Positions 32,201-48,160 of a stretch of DNA of 64,000 bases are shown piece by piece. Both the position numbers and the translations under genes were made by a program. Origin of the DNA: Calliopsis andreniformis (taxonomy: Eukaryota; Arthropoda; Insecta; Hymenoptera; Andrenidae); NCBI RefSeq assembly GCF_051401765.1, contig NC_135071.1, positions 17,400,961 through 17,464,960 on the forward strand, read 5' to 3'. Under the pieces are notes generated by a model. The model was not told where the DNA came from. It was given only the letters and a program-made list of their open reading frames with translations, and did no database searches. Every line of letters starts with the position of its first letter. The stretch's first letter is position 1.

Positions 32201-35200
32201 CAGGAAGAGGAGCGTGAGCATATTCTTGCGCAGGATAATAAAAACTCGCAGGATAAAGTCGATACTATAGCGTCTGCTGTTTATGATCAGACTCGTTATC
32301 GATCTGGCAGTGGTCTTAAATTGAAGGACTACTTGAACAACAGACAGGAAAATGTGCAGAATCAATATTATAATACATACAAAGGTCAAGGTAGGTCATA
32401 CCAAATGGATGCAACAGCGAAAACGTACACAGGTGAGACGATAGACAAAACTGTACTTCATCCTGCTGGTATTTCTGTCTCAGAGACAGTACCGTCTGCA
32501 AAACCTGTGCAGCAGTATTATCCTACGTCCTACACAAACTACAAGACAAATTTACAGTACCCTTACGATGCAAGCGCGTACAACGAAAATTCTGTCATGA
32601 GCGCCACTCTGAATCACAATTATATGCAAATAAATAACTCGGATGTTGCAAGTACTTATCAGCAGATGCCTGTAACAGGTGCGACGACGGCCATAACAAA
32701 TACCACAATACAATATCCAGTGAATTCTTTCACATCCAATGGTCAGTTCTCTGGTACCTTGGATGGACAACACAAATACTCCATCACTACTCCGTTACAA
32801 TACAATCTTCCTACCAACACGTTGCAATATGAAACGTATCAACAACCCATGATGGATTACGCTGGATATAACATCGCACAACAATATCCTCCTAACATAG
32901 AAAACCCTGGAAATATAGTTAAGACTGAAATCCGAGAAGTACCATCGGATATCCCAGCAGTGTCTCAGCCGACTGTACCTGCACCAAATGCAGTCAGCAA
33001 GACGATAGATGTTCAACCCCAGCCATACACTATTGTGGATCAACAAGCGCAACACTATATGCCTGAATCGACAGGACATCAACAGAAATTTGTTCCACAG
33101 GACGCTACTCAAAGTATTAGAAATCCTCACGTGGTACCAACCGATAGTCCCCAAATGCAGAATTATGCTCACTCTCAACTCGGTCAAAACGAAGCTCCAG
33201 GTTCTCAAAATTATGATAACAAGATGTACTATAATGTACCTGATCCGCATACGCAGCAAACCGCATCGATGCAAGATATGTCTGCAGCTGCTGCAGCGTA
33301 TACACCGTATATACCAACGCAGTACATAAATGCGAATGTCCCTCAGTCTATTCATCCCGCTCCTTCTTTAGCTGCTCCAGTAAACGAGGTGCCTGCTTCG
33401 TACTCTGCAAATTTGCCTGGCTCGAATATGGTTCAGTATCCACAGCAGAATAGTACAGAACAGAGTAAACAGATTTATGCAGATAAATCGTACTCGTATG
33501 GGGCGCGGGTGCCCATCAATGACGCTGCTTTAAGTTATCCTAGTACTTATCAAAGCTTGCAGCATGGCACTGGTGCCTCGTATCCACAAACTATGTTGTC
33601 CACAGAAACGTGCAGTACATATACGTATACCGATTGCCCTGCTAATACAGAAATGATTCAGAGCCACGCGAAATCGTCTGTTCAGAGTTATTCTCAGGCG
33701 TATCAGTACCCACAATATTCTGGATACACTAATTATCCTCATACCTATAATCAGGGATACAATTATATACAAGGAAGCGAGATGAATAGTACAATGACAG
33801 AACCATCCAATGGACAAATGGGTTACACGTATAATTCTACTAATCAGTGTTATGAATACAATTCTAATAATATTCAAACTACACAACCTCTGGAAGTAAC
33901 GCAGCAACCACCTGAATTCACATCACAAGCTTGCACTGGTGAAAATAATGCTTATCCCCCACAAGAAAGTAAATCAAGATACACAAATGCTAGCAATAAT
34001 TCCATGGTTAGTCAGACTCCGTCTTCACAGTATTCAGGGCAGCCTTATCAATCGCAGAGTTCAAGTGAAATTTATTACAGTACGCAGTATGGTCTTCAAA
34101 TACAAAATCAAGGTAAGTATCTTAGATATTGAAGCAGATTTACCATATTACTACTATTTATATTTTATTTTTTAGTATCTACAGGTAAGAATGAGAACTA
34201 CACCAATTATAATCAAACATACATGCAAGCTGCTAACAATGGGACAAGTACAACAACAAGTGCAAACCCTGTTAAATCTTCAACGAAATCAGAAAAGTCT
34301 AACGTGGATTTGCTTTCTGATCTTGACGTTACGATAAATCATGCACCCTTAGTACCAGAAGTATGCCCTTTGCAAAAGTCTCAAACGCAAGAAGAACCTA
34401 CAACAAAAAGCGACAGTGACAGTACCAGTACGGAAAAGGCGAAACACAGTGAACAAACGAATTCTGAGACTGTTAGTTCCGAAGATAAAACAGAGAATGA
34501 AGATTTACAAATTGTATGGGATACGTGGTACAACGACGTACAGCCAAAGAAAGATCCTCTGGGGAATCCGGTAGCACTACAGAAATTCATTAGCGAAGTT
34601 GAGAAATATGAGAAATTTGTAGACAGTCTGCTTGTTAAGACACTGAGTGGAGCAACTAATCTCGACATAAAATGGAAGGAAGTTCAAGAATTCGAAGTAA
34701 GATAATTCGAGCCATTGTGATATGAAGTTGTACCTTATTCATAACATTCTTATAAAATCTAGTCTAATTCCAGGAAAGGGAAAGTGGAAAGCAATCGTGT
34801 ACAGTAGCACTGGCTCATTCTTCTGAGAACAGAGTAATGGAATGCATCCCTTACGACACAACAAGGGTACAAATATCGTCGACAGATATTCCAAATTATA
34901 TCAATGCTTCCCACATAATGGAAATCACACAGTGGATACCTACATCATTCATCATTACGCAGGCACCATTGCCAGCCAACTTGGAGGCATTCTGGATGAT
35001 GATATGGGAACAAGAAAGCGAGATAGTAGCATGTTTAGCGTCAGATGTGCAGGTAGTTACATTTTATATACTGATTGGCTCTAGAGCCAATATCAATCTC
35101 TATATCTTTTTTGTTTGTTAGTTAAGCGGAGAAATATATTGGCCGATAAACGAGGAAGATATTCTAAGTATTGGTAATTTTAAAATTTCGCTGAAGAAGA

Positions 35201-36076
35201 GAACGAACCACGTGTCTTACGTTCAAAGAGTTATATCGATATATGATACTAAAAAGAAATCAGAAAAGACTGTTATACATATGCAATTTGTTACATGGCC
35301 TTCCAAGTAAGTTTTTTAAACAAGATAATGCTAGTGTACAATCATTTGTTTTTACTTACTTTATATATTAATTTTTCAGTGGTTTTCCTAGTAGCCCTGG
35401 TGCACTGCTTACATTTTCAACAGACGTAATGACAGAACAAGCACTGAGACATTGTTCGAAGCCAATAGTGGTACATTGTTTGGATGGTGGAGCATTGAGC
35501 AGCTTGTTCCTAGTAGCAGCAGCAACAGTATGCCATATACGCGCTGGATGCGGAATAGTTGATGTACCTCTTGTATTCAAAGGTCTTTTGAAGTGTCGTA
35601 AACAAGTTGTAAATAAAGAATCCTTACTGTTTGCGTATCAGCTGGTATTATATCATGCTCAAGATATCTTGATGAAACGTAAGCATTGTTATATAATTTC
35701 ATGGTGATTTCAAAGTCAGGATAAATTATATTTTTCTAATTTCAGGTGGTATTTTGTCATCCACTCGATCGACGTTCGAAAATTTCGAAGGGTTCAAAGG
35801 AAACAGAGATAAAACGTCGAGAAAAATGCATCCTTCTGATGATTTCCTTCAAAGTCTTGGCATTAATGCTCAGCGCTCTGATGTTGAACAAGGTACTTTA
35901 TGTTAAATTCTAATATTTAAGATAATTCAATAACTTTGGATGTGATTTTAGATCGACAGAAAGCTTCGACGAGTAGTACAGGACACTCAATTTCGACGTC
36001 AATACAAGAGAAGACTAAAGAAGAAGTAATCGATCCTTTAAGTCAGCTAGATCCTCTTTGGTCTATTAGAGGATAA
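29299..36076 (+). CDS. mop: HD-PTP / PTPN23 (myopic), Bro1-domain non-receptor tyrosine phosphatase-like protein
   Basis: Endosomal ESCRT adaptor that helps sort receptors into multivesicular bodies. Fifteen exons: 29299-29385, 29543-29745, 29840-30162, 30264-30376, 30442-30842, 30909-31256, 31329-31552, 31627-31862, 31940-34112, 34176-34696, 34774-35052, 35122-35306, 35380-35678, 35746-35892, 35952-36076; they sum to 1,887 codons in frame. An N-terminal Bro1 domain (YYCQLHFLQSRFPMG, LYNIGSMHTQLGA) is followed by a coiled-coil V domain to about residue 720, a 700-residue Gln/Tyr/Pro/Ser-rich disordered region (mainly one 2.2-kb exon), a PTP-like domain (about 1,543-1,846), and the tail DPLSQLDPLWSIRG, nearly the human one. 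The P-loop reads VVHCLDGGALSSLF: Cys stays near residue 1731 but the invariant Arg is gone, and the WPD loop reads WPS. Catalysis is therefore unlikely. AATAAA at 36117. Confidence 0.95.
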
Positions 36077-37227
36077 TCAAACGAAACTGCAAGCAAAATT
36101 TTATTATGCACCAATTAATAAATGTATTATTTAAGCGAACGTTTTCATTCCTATGTTTCTTAAATTAATGATATTAATAAGATAAAGACTACTAAGGCGA
36201 TTGTATAAACAACCATAATTCGTATTAGCTTAAATGAATGAATATTTCTGAAATAAAAGACATTTATTGTTTAAACGTGTCTTAATCCTTAAGATTTAAG
36301 GCTTTTACAATGTGTTAAATATATCAAATAAAATATATGTGTAAAAACAAATGCTGCTCATTCACACTTATTTTTACGCTCACCTGGAATCACATATGTT
36401 CGTATATGTTTATAAAATTAATAATAATTGTGGATATTCAGTTCTAGAAAATACAAATGATAAGACACATCGTATAGCTTTAATACATGAGTACAAAGTT
36501 CCCCGTTATAGTTACATTTTTTAAATCTAAGTAAAACAAATGAAGAGAGTATAAAAGTATAAAAAAATTCATAATTTTAAGTATTTAAAAATCTGAAATT
36601 GATTTGAAAGATGGAAGAATATTATGTGTAACTATAACTCGAGATGAAAATTAGATGTTTTATATAGTTTCCGTACTAACTCCATTAATATATATGGCAG
36701 TTCTCGGACTTCTCGTTGCAACATTTTGGCTGCAAAATAAACTAACTTCTTTTAATCTAAATTTGTTTTCTACCTAAACGATAACTATCTTATTATAAAG
36801 TAAATCTTCCCCAAACCATAAGAAGAATAACTTACTCCTTATGCACTTCCTGATTAAACAAGAACCATTTGCAATTACAAGGATAATTATAATAAACTTT
36901 CAGTTGTAATTGTACTTTAGACATTCCTTAAGTTATAAGTATCAGCGTATTCTTCTTACAGACAGTATTAAAGTGAATACATGTGCTTTCAAAATTTAAT
37001 TATTATGTAAATCAAGAATTACATTTACACAAGTGATGTTCATGATAGGGTTAAAGCATACCTTTTACGAAAGTTTTTATTATGTTGATGTTTATGGAAA
37101 TATGTAATTCTGCATTTAGTGCCACGTTGATATCTCAGACAATTATAAAACTTATAAGCGAATGTGATTATGACATAGTTTACAGAGTTGTAATAGTACT
37201 ACTTCTTTTTTTATTAGTCCATATTTT
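36077..37227. other. Convergent 3' interval between HD-PTP and STT3A
   Basis: AT-rich, no gene seen. A plus-strand AATAAA at 36117-36122 suits HD-PTP, and a minus-strand AATAAA (TTTATT at 37210-37215), about 15 bases after the STT3A stop, suits that gene. The rest looks like UTR and spacer. Confidence 0.55.
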
Positions 37228-40126
<2,899 letters not shown>

Positions 40127-41370
40127 TTTGATTAGGCTATGAGTGCAACTCTGCAATTAACCAAGCACTTCCTTTTTTTAGTTCACCTACATAAACGAAA
40201 TACAAAGTTACCTATATAAGTCTTCTCCTACTAGTGCAAAAACTAAATCTGTCTCACATGCAGAAAACAAATGGATGCTATAAAATACAGGATTTCTTAC
40301 AATTTTCTATTCAAACTTCCCCAGTGTGTTCTATACACAGTTAAAATAATTGGAGCTAGATTACTGCACTAGGGGAGGAGTTCTGAAGTTAACGAAGCAT
40401 TTGTGAACTTTTCGTAACATGATGTTTCACTCATATTCTTCCCTATAAAGCACACTGAGAAATCGAATAAGAAATTCAGTATAAATTCGTGAGAAATGAA
40501 GCTACAACTACAGGCACATGGCGTTTGTCATTCACTGCTAGGTTATAACTTCTCGGTGAAGTAAACAAAAAAAAGCTCAACACTGATCAGTGAAAAAATT
40601 CAATCGACGCGACGATAAACACGCCACTTCCAAGAAGTACACCCATTGCATGCTGAATGGAGCAAACTACGAGTATTTAAATGGTGCTGTCTATTTGAAG
40701 ACTGACCACGTACACAAAATTACCGGCCGGCGACATATGTGTATTTTGATTTACGCGTTTTCTCGCTACGCATCGTACATTCATGTAGTTTTACGAATAT
40801 TACGTAGACCGTGATGTAAACTTACAAATTCATCGATTCTACAACAATACAAGAAAAGTAAGAAAATAACGATGTCATTTAAATTGCTATGAACTCAGAA
40901 ACATTGCTGAATATTGCGACTCCAAAGAAAAAAGCACGGACTAAAGCTTGCCACTAGTTAGGCCACCCTCAGCTTGGGACGAACTTAAAGCGAATTATTG
41001 AATACTCATGTGAATGATAAAATTCTAATATTATTAAATAATATTATATAAAACTTGCTGACTATTCTACTGTAGCTGTATCGTAATATAAAATAAGAAT
41101 TTTGAAATTCAACGAGGAAATAATGAACTGAAATTAAAAACTGTTTACGCCCCACTATGGGATTTCTCGAAGCAGAATACACGTGTAGCATTCCACTATA
41201 GTATAACACTGTTCAATGGTTTATATGATTATCAATGAGTCTGTTGTTCCCGCCAGAGGACCGGTATTTGTATTATGTTGCACGAGATTTCATGCTTTTC
41301 GTTATATTTAAGTACAATATTTTCTTCCGACGTACTTCCATTTTCGTAACATTCTAATTATCCAAACAAT
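40127..41370. promoter_or_regulatory. Divergent promoter region between STT3A and Nup205
   Basis: The start codons lie 1.24 kb apart, facing away. The interval is AT-rich with only short chance ORFs (for example about 40590-40814). No TATA box could be assigned to either gene, as expected for housekeeping promoters. Confidence 0.5.
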
Positions 41371-44300
41371 ATGTCTGAAGGTAATTCTTAAGTTACACAA
41401 TGTCTTTGTATTGAAGATCTTGTATAAGAATCTTAACCTCTGGTGTATATATCACCTGTATAATGTGACTTTAAATCATTTAAGTTACGTTGATGTTATT
41501 CAGTTTCCTCTTCCTTATTTTTTTCTTTACCTTTGTTGTAAAGAAATTTGTGTATATAATATTTTTTATTAATACCAGTGGTTGTGTATACCGGTGAAAT
41601 TTGACCAAACATTTCACAAGTACGTAACACAAAGTCTCATAAGTTTTTATAAATATGTATCTTTTAGAAAAGGCAACAACGGAAGACATGTGGACTCCGT
41701 ACAAGGAGTTACAGAGTCTCGTGGAACGTTATATTACATCTTCTCCTACCATCCATGACCTTCAGTATCATGAATTTACAGAGGCATTAAGAAATCATAG
41801 GCAAAATTTTCTTACACTTTTGCAAAATCCGGTAAGTGATTAATGTGCATAAGTCGCTTGATATTATCTTTAAAGACAAAAGTAAACACTTGTTATGTGC
41901 TTTAAGATGCATTTCGTTACAGCCTCCAAATGTAAACAGTCGAGAGGAAATAACAAAAGGAGCAACAGATGGCATTACACTTCCTGGCTTTGGATATCAA
42001 TTATTGTCCAAGGAACTGGTTGATGAAACTCTGATTATATCAGACATGTACGAACTGAATGAATTTATGGCTTTGGATCTTCTATGTACAGCTCAGTTAC
42101 AAATGCCTCATCATCCTGGCTTACCTCGAGGATTAACAGCAATATTATTATATTATGATGGGAAAAAAGCACTTACATCAACCTTAAGAATGCTTGTGCA
42201 AGCTAGAATGGGACACAGTTGGAAAATTGATGCTCCCATTGCACTCATAAGACACATTACTGAATATACAAATAAATTACAAGAAGATGGTCTGTTAGAT
42301 AGAATTTTATCATTGCTGGAAAAAATGGATCCTGTTAAGGTATTTGCTTTGAACAGCAGTAGAATTTCTCTATTAAAGACTTTTGTATTTCATATAATTA
42401 AATTAAGTACTTCACTTTTAACAGGAGCAAGAATTGTTAGAAAAGAATAGAGCATTGGGAGGACCGAAACATCGTTATATGGTCATGAAACTTTTTAATG
42501 ATTCCAGACAAGATTTGGCTGATATACTGTATTTGTGGTCTGCTCAATCTTCACTGCCAAACGAAATCTTATTCCACTTAGTGTCTTTATTACAAACGAA
42601 ACAAGTAGAATCTGATCTAAATGAAGGAGGTCCTGATAAAGTTACTCTTGCTCTTATAATGAGTGTGTTAAATGCAATTAATTTTAGTTCCCTGCACAGT
42701 CGTGAAAATGGCGAAGAGTTAATAAACTCTATGCCACTGATCGCGGAAAGTGGGGCTCACGAAGAGTTACATCAGAAGTTAATATCAACTAATATCAATT
42801 GGGAGTGTGCTGGGCTACGTGGAGTTATACAATTTGCATTCGCAGTTGCTCTAACAACAATTAAAACTGTAGCCAGCGTACAGCTTTTGAATATCACTAA
42901 CGAAGATGAAAGATTATTAGAAGCAGCTCTGTCAAATAAATGCTTCCACTTTATGGCGGACGTATTATTCAAAAACAAAACCATATGCTACGAAGAATTC
43001 TATATTCGTTATTTCCATTCTCTTATTTCCGACTTCATATTATTAATGCCCTTAAAAATCAAAGATTTACGGAATCGTTCGGATGAATCTATGCGTTTAA
43101 TACAAGCGTATCAGCAAGAGGGTATCGAACCGCCTCTGAATCTAGATAATCACTTTGAATATCTAATGTTAGCTGTAGCAGAATTATATAAAGAGGATCC
43201 TCTAAAATTGGATCTAGTTATGGATTATTGGTGCCATCATACAGACTCCACGCTCGCTTCTTCTACTGTATACATGAATCGATTGCCATCTAGACAAGTT
43301 GCTCTATTCAAATTCGTACGTCTTGCAGGCGAGATATTACTAGCAGGACTATTTGTACCGTATCTGAAAATGATAGCGTCCCTTGCTTCTTCTCCACAAG
43401 CAGCGAGGCAAGCGTTCAATTTTCTTAAGCCAAATGGTAAATATATCCAAATAATTATAATAATTACTACTCTAAAATTAACATTATAAAAGTAATACTT
43501 TATCACATTTTCTTTAGGCACTTCGGGATCAACCACCATTTCTTGGGATCATTTCTTCAAGTCTTTGAGTCGCTATTACATTAATCTTAGGAAAGAATTA
43601 CCTCCCACGCAGGATACTGTCTATCGTCAAAGAAGTCATCTGAAAGGTATTACTCCGGATGAAGTGAAGGGTCTCGAGGCAGTGCTTTTAGTTGTACAAG
43701 TGATCGCAAAGAATGACGAAATGTCGAGGATAGCGATATGCGATCATCCAGGATGGAAAGTGCTACCGTCTTTGATTGGGTTAGTAAGTTGCTCAATATC
43801 AATTCCACTGAAGGGTGTCTTGGTGCGAACTCTAGCCGCGTTAGCGAGATCTCCTGAGAGTTCATCTACTGTGTGGCAAAGTTTAGAGGCTGCACAGATA
43901 CTTTCAACTATACCAACGATAAGTAGTTATCAGCCAAGGGGAGTTCAAACTGAATTAGAGGAGATCGAATCGAAAAAAGACGAATATCCACTTACGAGAG
44001 CGATGCTAGAACTTCTGGATGTTCTTACAGATTTTCCCATACCACGATTATTGGGAATGGGTCAGCGTGACCCTGGCTTTGATCCCTACTTACACTTTAT
44101 CACCAACGCTGTATTCCTAAAATTCCATACGCGATCGTATAAAAACCCAGCAGAAAAGTGGGAAGTCGCTGAAGCTTGTCTGAAAATAATCTCGAAACTC
44201 ATCAAGCAGTACGAGCCTAATGTGGAAGATTTCACAGGTTGCAGTGTGGAACTTCAAAGCGGAGAGACGACGAGAATCAATTCACCGCCTGGTTATCATA

Positions 44301-47300
44301 TAATGACTCAACTGCATTCTAAATCGGAACTGCTTTATGTTATATTGTACGTTCTCGATAAAGGATGCTCTATTTTTGATACCTACGAGCCTTCTCTGGG
44401 TAAAAAGAATCTTGAAAATAGTACTCTATATTGCTTAGAAATATTAGAAAGAGGACTGAAAACGCAGCACAATTACATGTCGCAACTAGCAGCTGCGAAA
44501 TCCATACAAAAGCTTCTCACTGGATTATCAAGATTGCTTCTAGAAGTGGATCCACAATCAAAGAAGCCTGACTACATGATAAACGTTGCCAAATACGTGT
44601 CGTACAGCTCGTGGCTTCCACAGCACGCGTTCCATGCTGTTGGTGTGATCCACGAGGTGACTAATGAGCCTGGAGCAGACTCTGAATTACTTTCCACGTT
44701 CACAGCTACTCCTAACTTAACTACACATATTAGACACGGTTTCGTGGAGTGTCTAGACACAGACATTATCCTCGATGAAGATGTGGAGTCGAGTGAAAAG
44801 CAATACACTGGCAATTGCAAAGAACGAATACTGTTATTGATGATGCAAAGCATCACACGACCAACTCCGAATCTTTCTCATTATCTCCTAGGATTTGAGA
44901 TTACAAAAGATATCCGAAAGACTATATTACTGCAACCTGGCATATTTGGATTTCCACGAACCTGTTTGCATTCAATACTAGGAATTTTAGAGCAGTCCCT
45001 CGAACGTGGTCGTGACAAAATAACTGAAGCTTGTTATTGTTTCCTCCACACATTAGCTGCAAACAATAAGACATCCATTCCAGTGTTGAGATTCCTGCGA
45101 ACCAGCGCCTATCAAGACTTTGTACAGAGACACCTATCGAAATTGCCATTCGAGGGACAAAATAAAGCCACAGAGCTTGGTTGCATGTCGTGGTTATTAA
45201 AGATAGCTGCGATCGAACTACGTGTCGCTGGAGGGAGATTGCAGAGCTCACTTGTTCAGCGATTAGTAGGAAACTTCGGTCAGGAAAAAGGGCAGATTGT
45301 TCCCTCGCAGAAGCTCCTAATGGATCTTCTGCATTATATCGAATTTCAGCTTCAACTAGAGCCGCCATTAATGTTAGACTTCTTTGATCCATCTCAAGTG
45401 GAAATGGTCTTGGGTCGCTGCAGTGTTCCAGTTGCGTTAATAGGAGGGCCTCGGCTCGTGGACATCAGAAAGTTGCACTCCCTTATCACAGAGGAATTAG
45501 CTGTTACACAAAACAGTGCAACTGCAACTCAGCGGAACCTCATGCAACAAGAAGTGCAGAGGATTTTGACACATGCCTTGAAGAGGAACCAAACGAAATT
45601 ATTATCCTATGCCACGGTGAAATTTGTAGAGGGCTGGTGTCAAACGACAGAAATACTTTTCTGTGTCGCATCCAATCAACAACTACCCACCCCACAGAAA
45701 CAAAATTTGCTACTGAATTTGTCTCACGACTTACTGCAAAAGATGACATCTTGTGAAGCTTTAAACGAGATCAAAACCTTGGTATCTGGAACGATTTTAA
45801 TGTTGCTGGTGAACCTACGCAACAGCTTTATCACGCAAACGGACACTGAGTCATTCCCATCGTCACCATCGAATACAACAATGATGAAAATAATCCTTAG
45901 CCACATCCTACAGTGGATTTTGAATGCAGGCGCTTCCTCGCAGAAAGTAATCACCCATTTATACGCAGCTTTATTGAATTTCCTTTGCGTGGTTGGCTTG
46001 GAGAAATCAGAGAACACGAACATAATGGATTTAATGTATGTCAGTCAGTTGGACAGTTCAGTAAACAGGGTGATGCCTGTTCAGGAACGCTCTCATCGAT
46101 ACGCTACAATCCAAGTTATAAACAGTTTTGGAAATAAGCTAATGGATATTTTGTGCCACAATTGCTCAGGTGGTCACGATGTTTGCAAGATGCTGGCATT
46201 ATCCTGCTTAGATAAAATCTTGGAACTGGATTATGATAACGCTTGGATAATATACTTGGCTAGTAGAGGATATTTAAAACACATGATCGATAGCCTCTTA
46301 GAGTCTGATAACATGTTACGAGGCATGTTGCAACCAGAGCCTCAGACACTGAGACCACTGTACTTATACGAAGCGAAAATGGCAACGTTTTGTAGAATGG
46401 CTTCTACAAGGCTGGGCGCAGAAAGTCTCTTAGAAAATAAGATTTTATCTTGTATATCTAGCATGGTCGTCTTCGACCACCACCCTGACGTTCACATAGG
46501 ATTTGAGGGAGGTGACTACTCCTTCATTCCTTCTATTGGACAACGCTATCAGCAGATCTTCTTGCCAGCTTTATATCTTTGCGATGCTCTGCTCACTACT
46601 CTTGGAACAGAGAATCAATCTTGTGCCATACAAGTTTGTGGATTTCTACAAAGTCACAGGGACACTATCGAGATGGTTTTAAGAAACGCTTTTCCAAAAA
46701 CGAACACTCTCTTTCTGAAGGAAATTGCCTGTCTAACGGGTGTCATATCCAGATCTGCGAACATCGATATGTACAAATTAGTGGACGAAGAATTGGCAAA
46801 AACAGACTTTGATGACCGTAAAACGGAAGATACTTCAGGAATGAGAGAGCTTCGAGCTCATTTGTATAGATTACAGAAACTAATGCTGTCTTTATTATAT
46901 AAATTCCAACTACAAATAGCTCCTGTTCGCTTGAGCCACGAGCAAACGGATGCAAACCAGCAGCACGTGTTCTGCGTGCAAATAGTTGCGAATATCATGT
47001 TGTACACGCGCAATCAAATGCAGCACAGCAGAATGGACCAAAAGATACGGAATGTGCTATTTGATCCTCATCTAACGCCGAAACCAAGTAGCAGAGAGGA
47101 CAAGATGAAGGACTCAACTGGTGGAGTGCACTTAGGAACGATTGTTGACCAGCTTGTCTCCGTTACTAATTTATTGCACAGCGAATTGCCACATATTGAC
47201 ACTCTCGTAAAAAAGGTAGCAATGGTAGGGGAAATGAGTACGACAGAATTAAAAGAATACATGTCTGAGGAAGAAGCAGAGCTTGATGTACAGAAGCAAC

Positions 47301-47754
47301 GAGTTATAGTGGAGCAGCGATTAAATCGCTTGATAAAAGAGAAACGCCAAACCATAAAATATTGTTCCCTGATAATAGAACATGCTTTATACATTCTTTG
47401 GAGTCACTTGGATTTCTACATGATACAAGTAGTATCGCGGCATAGCCGAATGCAAGGTATTTTTCCCTTCCTTTCTCTTAATGATCAACAATGATTTTAC
47501 CCAACTTTGAATGATTTATTTATATTGTTTTACTCTTTTTAGTAACTTCAGCAGGCATAGACGAAGACATGGTAGCATGGAAAGTATCGTCGGAGACGTT
47601 GATGGAACTAAAGCAAGGTCTTGTTTCTACATTCACAGACAGTTTTATTACACAGTTATTAGATACACATAATGAATATGTAACTATTGATCATAGTTTT
47701 ATCGAGGCCCTTGTAAGAAGGATCAAAAGATTATTACAGTTTATAATTGTATAG
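41371..47754 (+). CDS. Nup205: Nuclear pore complex protein Nup205
   Basis: Large alpha-solenoid scaffold nucleoporin of the inner ring (Nup192 family), binding Nup93 and lining the transport channel. Six exons: 41371-41380, 41668-41831, 41923-42339, 42425-43436, 43518-47456, 47543-47754; they sum to 1,917 codons. The first exon carries only ATGTCTGAAG and splices in phase 1 to give MSEEKATTEDMWTPYKELQS. The ATG at 41655 lies inside the intron before the acceptor TTTTAG and should not be taken as the start. Collinear with human Nup205: YYDGKKALTSTLRMLVQARM, EEFYIRYFHSLISDFILLMP, EKWEVAEACLKIISKL, LPALYLCDALLTTL and the C-terminal FIEALVRRIKRLLQF. The 3.9-kb exon is unusually long for this window. 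No FG repeats, as expected for a scaffold Nup. Confidence 0.97.
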
Positions 47755-48160
47755 TAATTTCGCACCTACGTATATCAATTCGAATTTATAAAAACATATT
47801 TTTTTATACGCTGTGTAAAGTGTCTGCCAAAAATCGCGTAAACAGTATTTATTACAGAAATGAAATTAGACTTGACCAGATTCGTTAAATATACTTTTCA
47901 ATTCATCTCCTAATGTAATTCAATGGAAGAAAATTTAGCAGCGGTGTCATGCATACTTTAATATCCACAAATGGCGTTGAATAGTTAAATTAATGTTGTT
48001 GACATATTTTGTTGGATACAGTAATGTATGAAAATAATCTTCCATAATTATGTTCTGTTACTACATTTATGTGGTGTCCATTACTAATAAATTAAACATT
48101 TAAATAACATGGACAATTCATTTGTGTATTCATTTGTCTATTGCCGCATTACATATGTTT
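47755..48160. other. Convergent 3' interval between Nup205 and PIG-C
   Basis: AT-rich UTR-like sequence with no ORF of note. The only clear plus-strand AATAAA lies near 48087, more than 300 bp beyond the Nup205 stop, so the Nup205 3' UTR may run almost to PIG-C. Confidence 0.5.

Noticed and set aside
32795..33907. Minus-strand ORFs of 186 and 125 codons opposite the large HD-PTP exon
   Set aside because: Antisense of a Gln/Tyr-rich coding exon. The sense frame continues through the gene with matching splice sites and family similarity.
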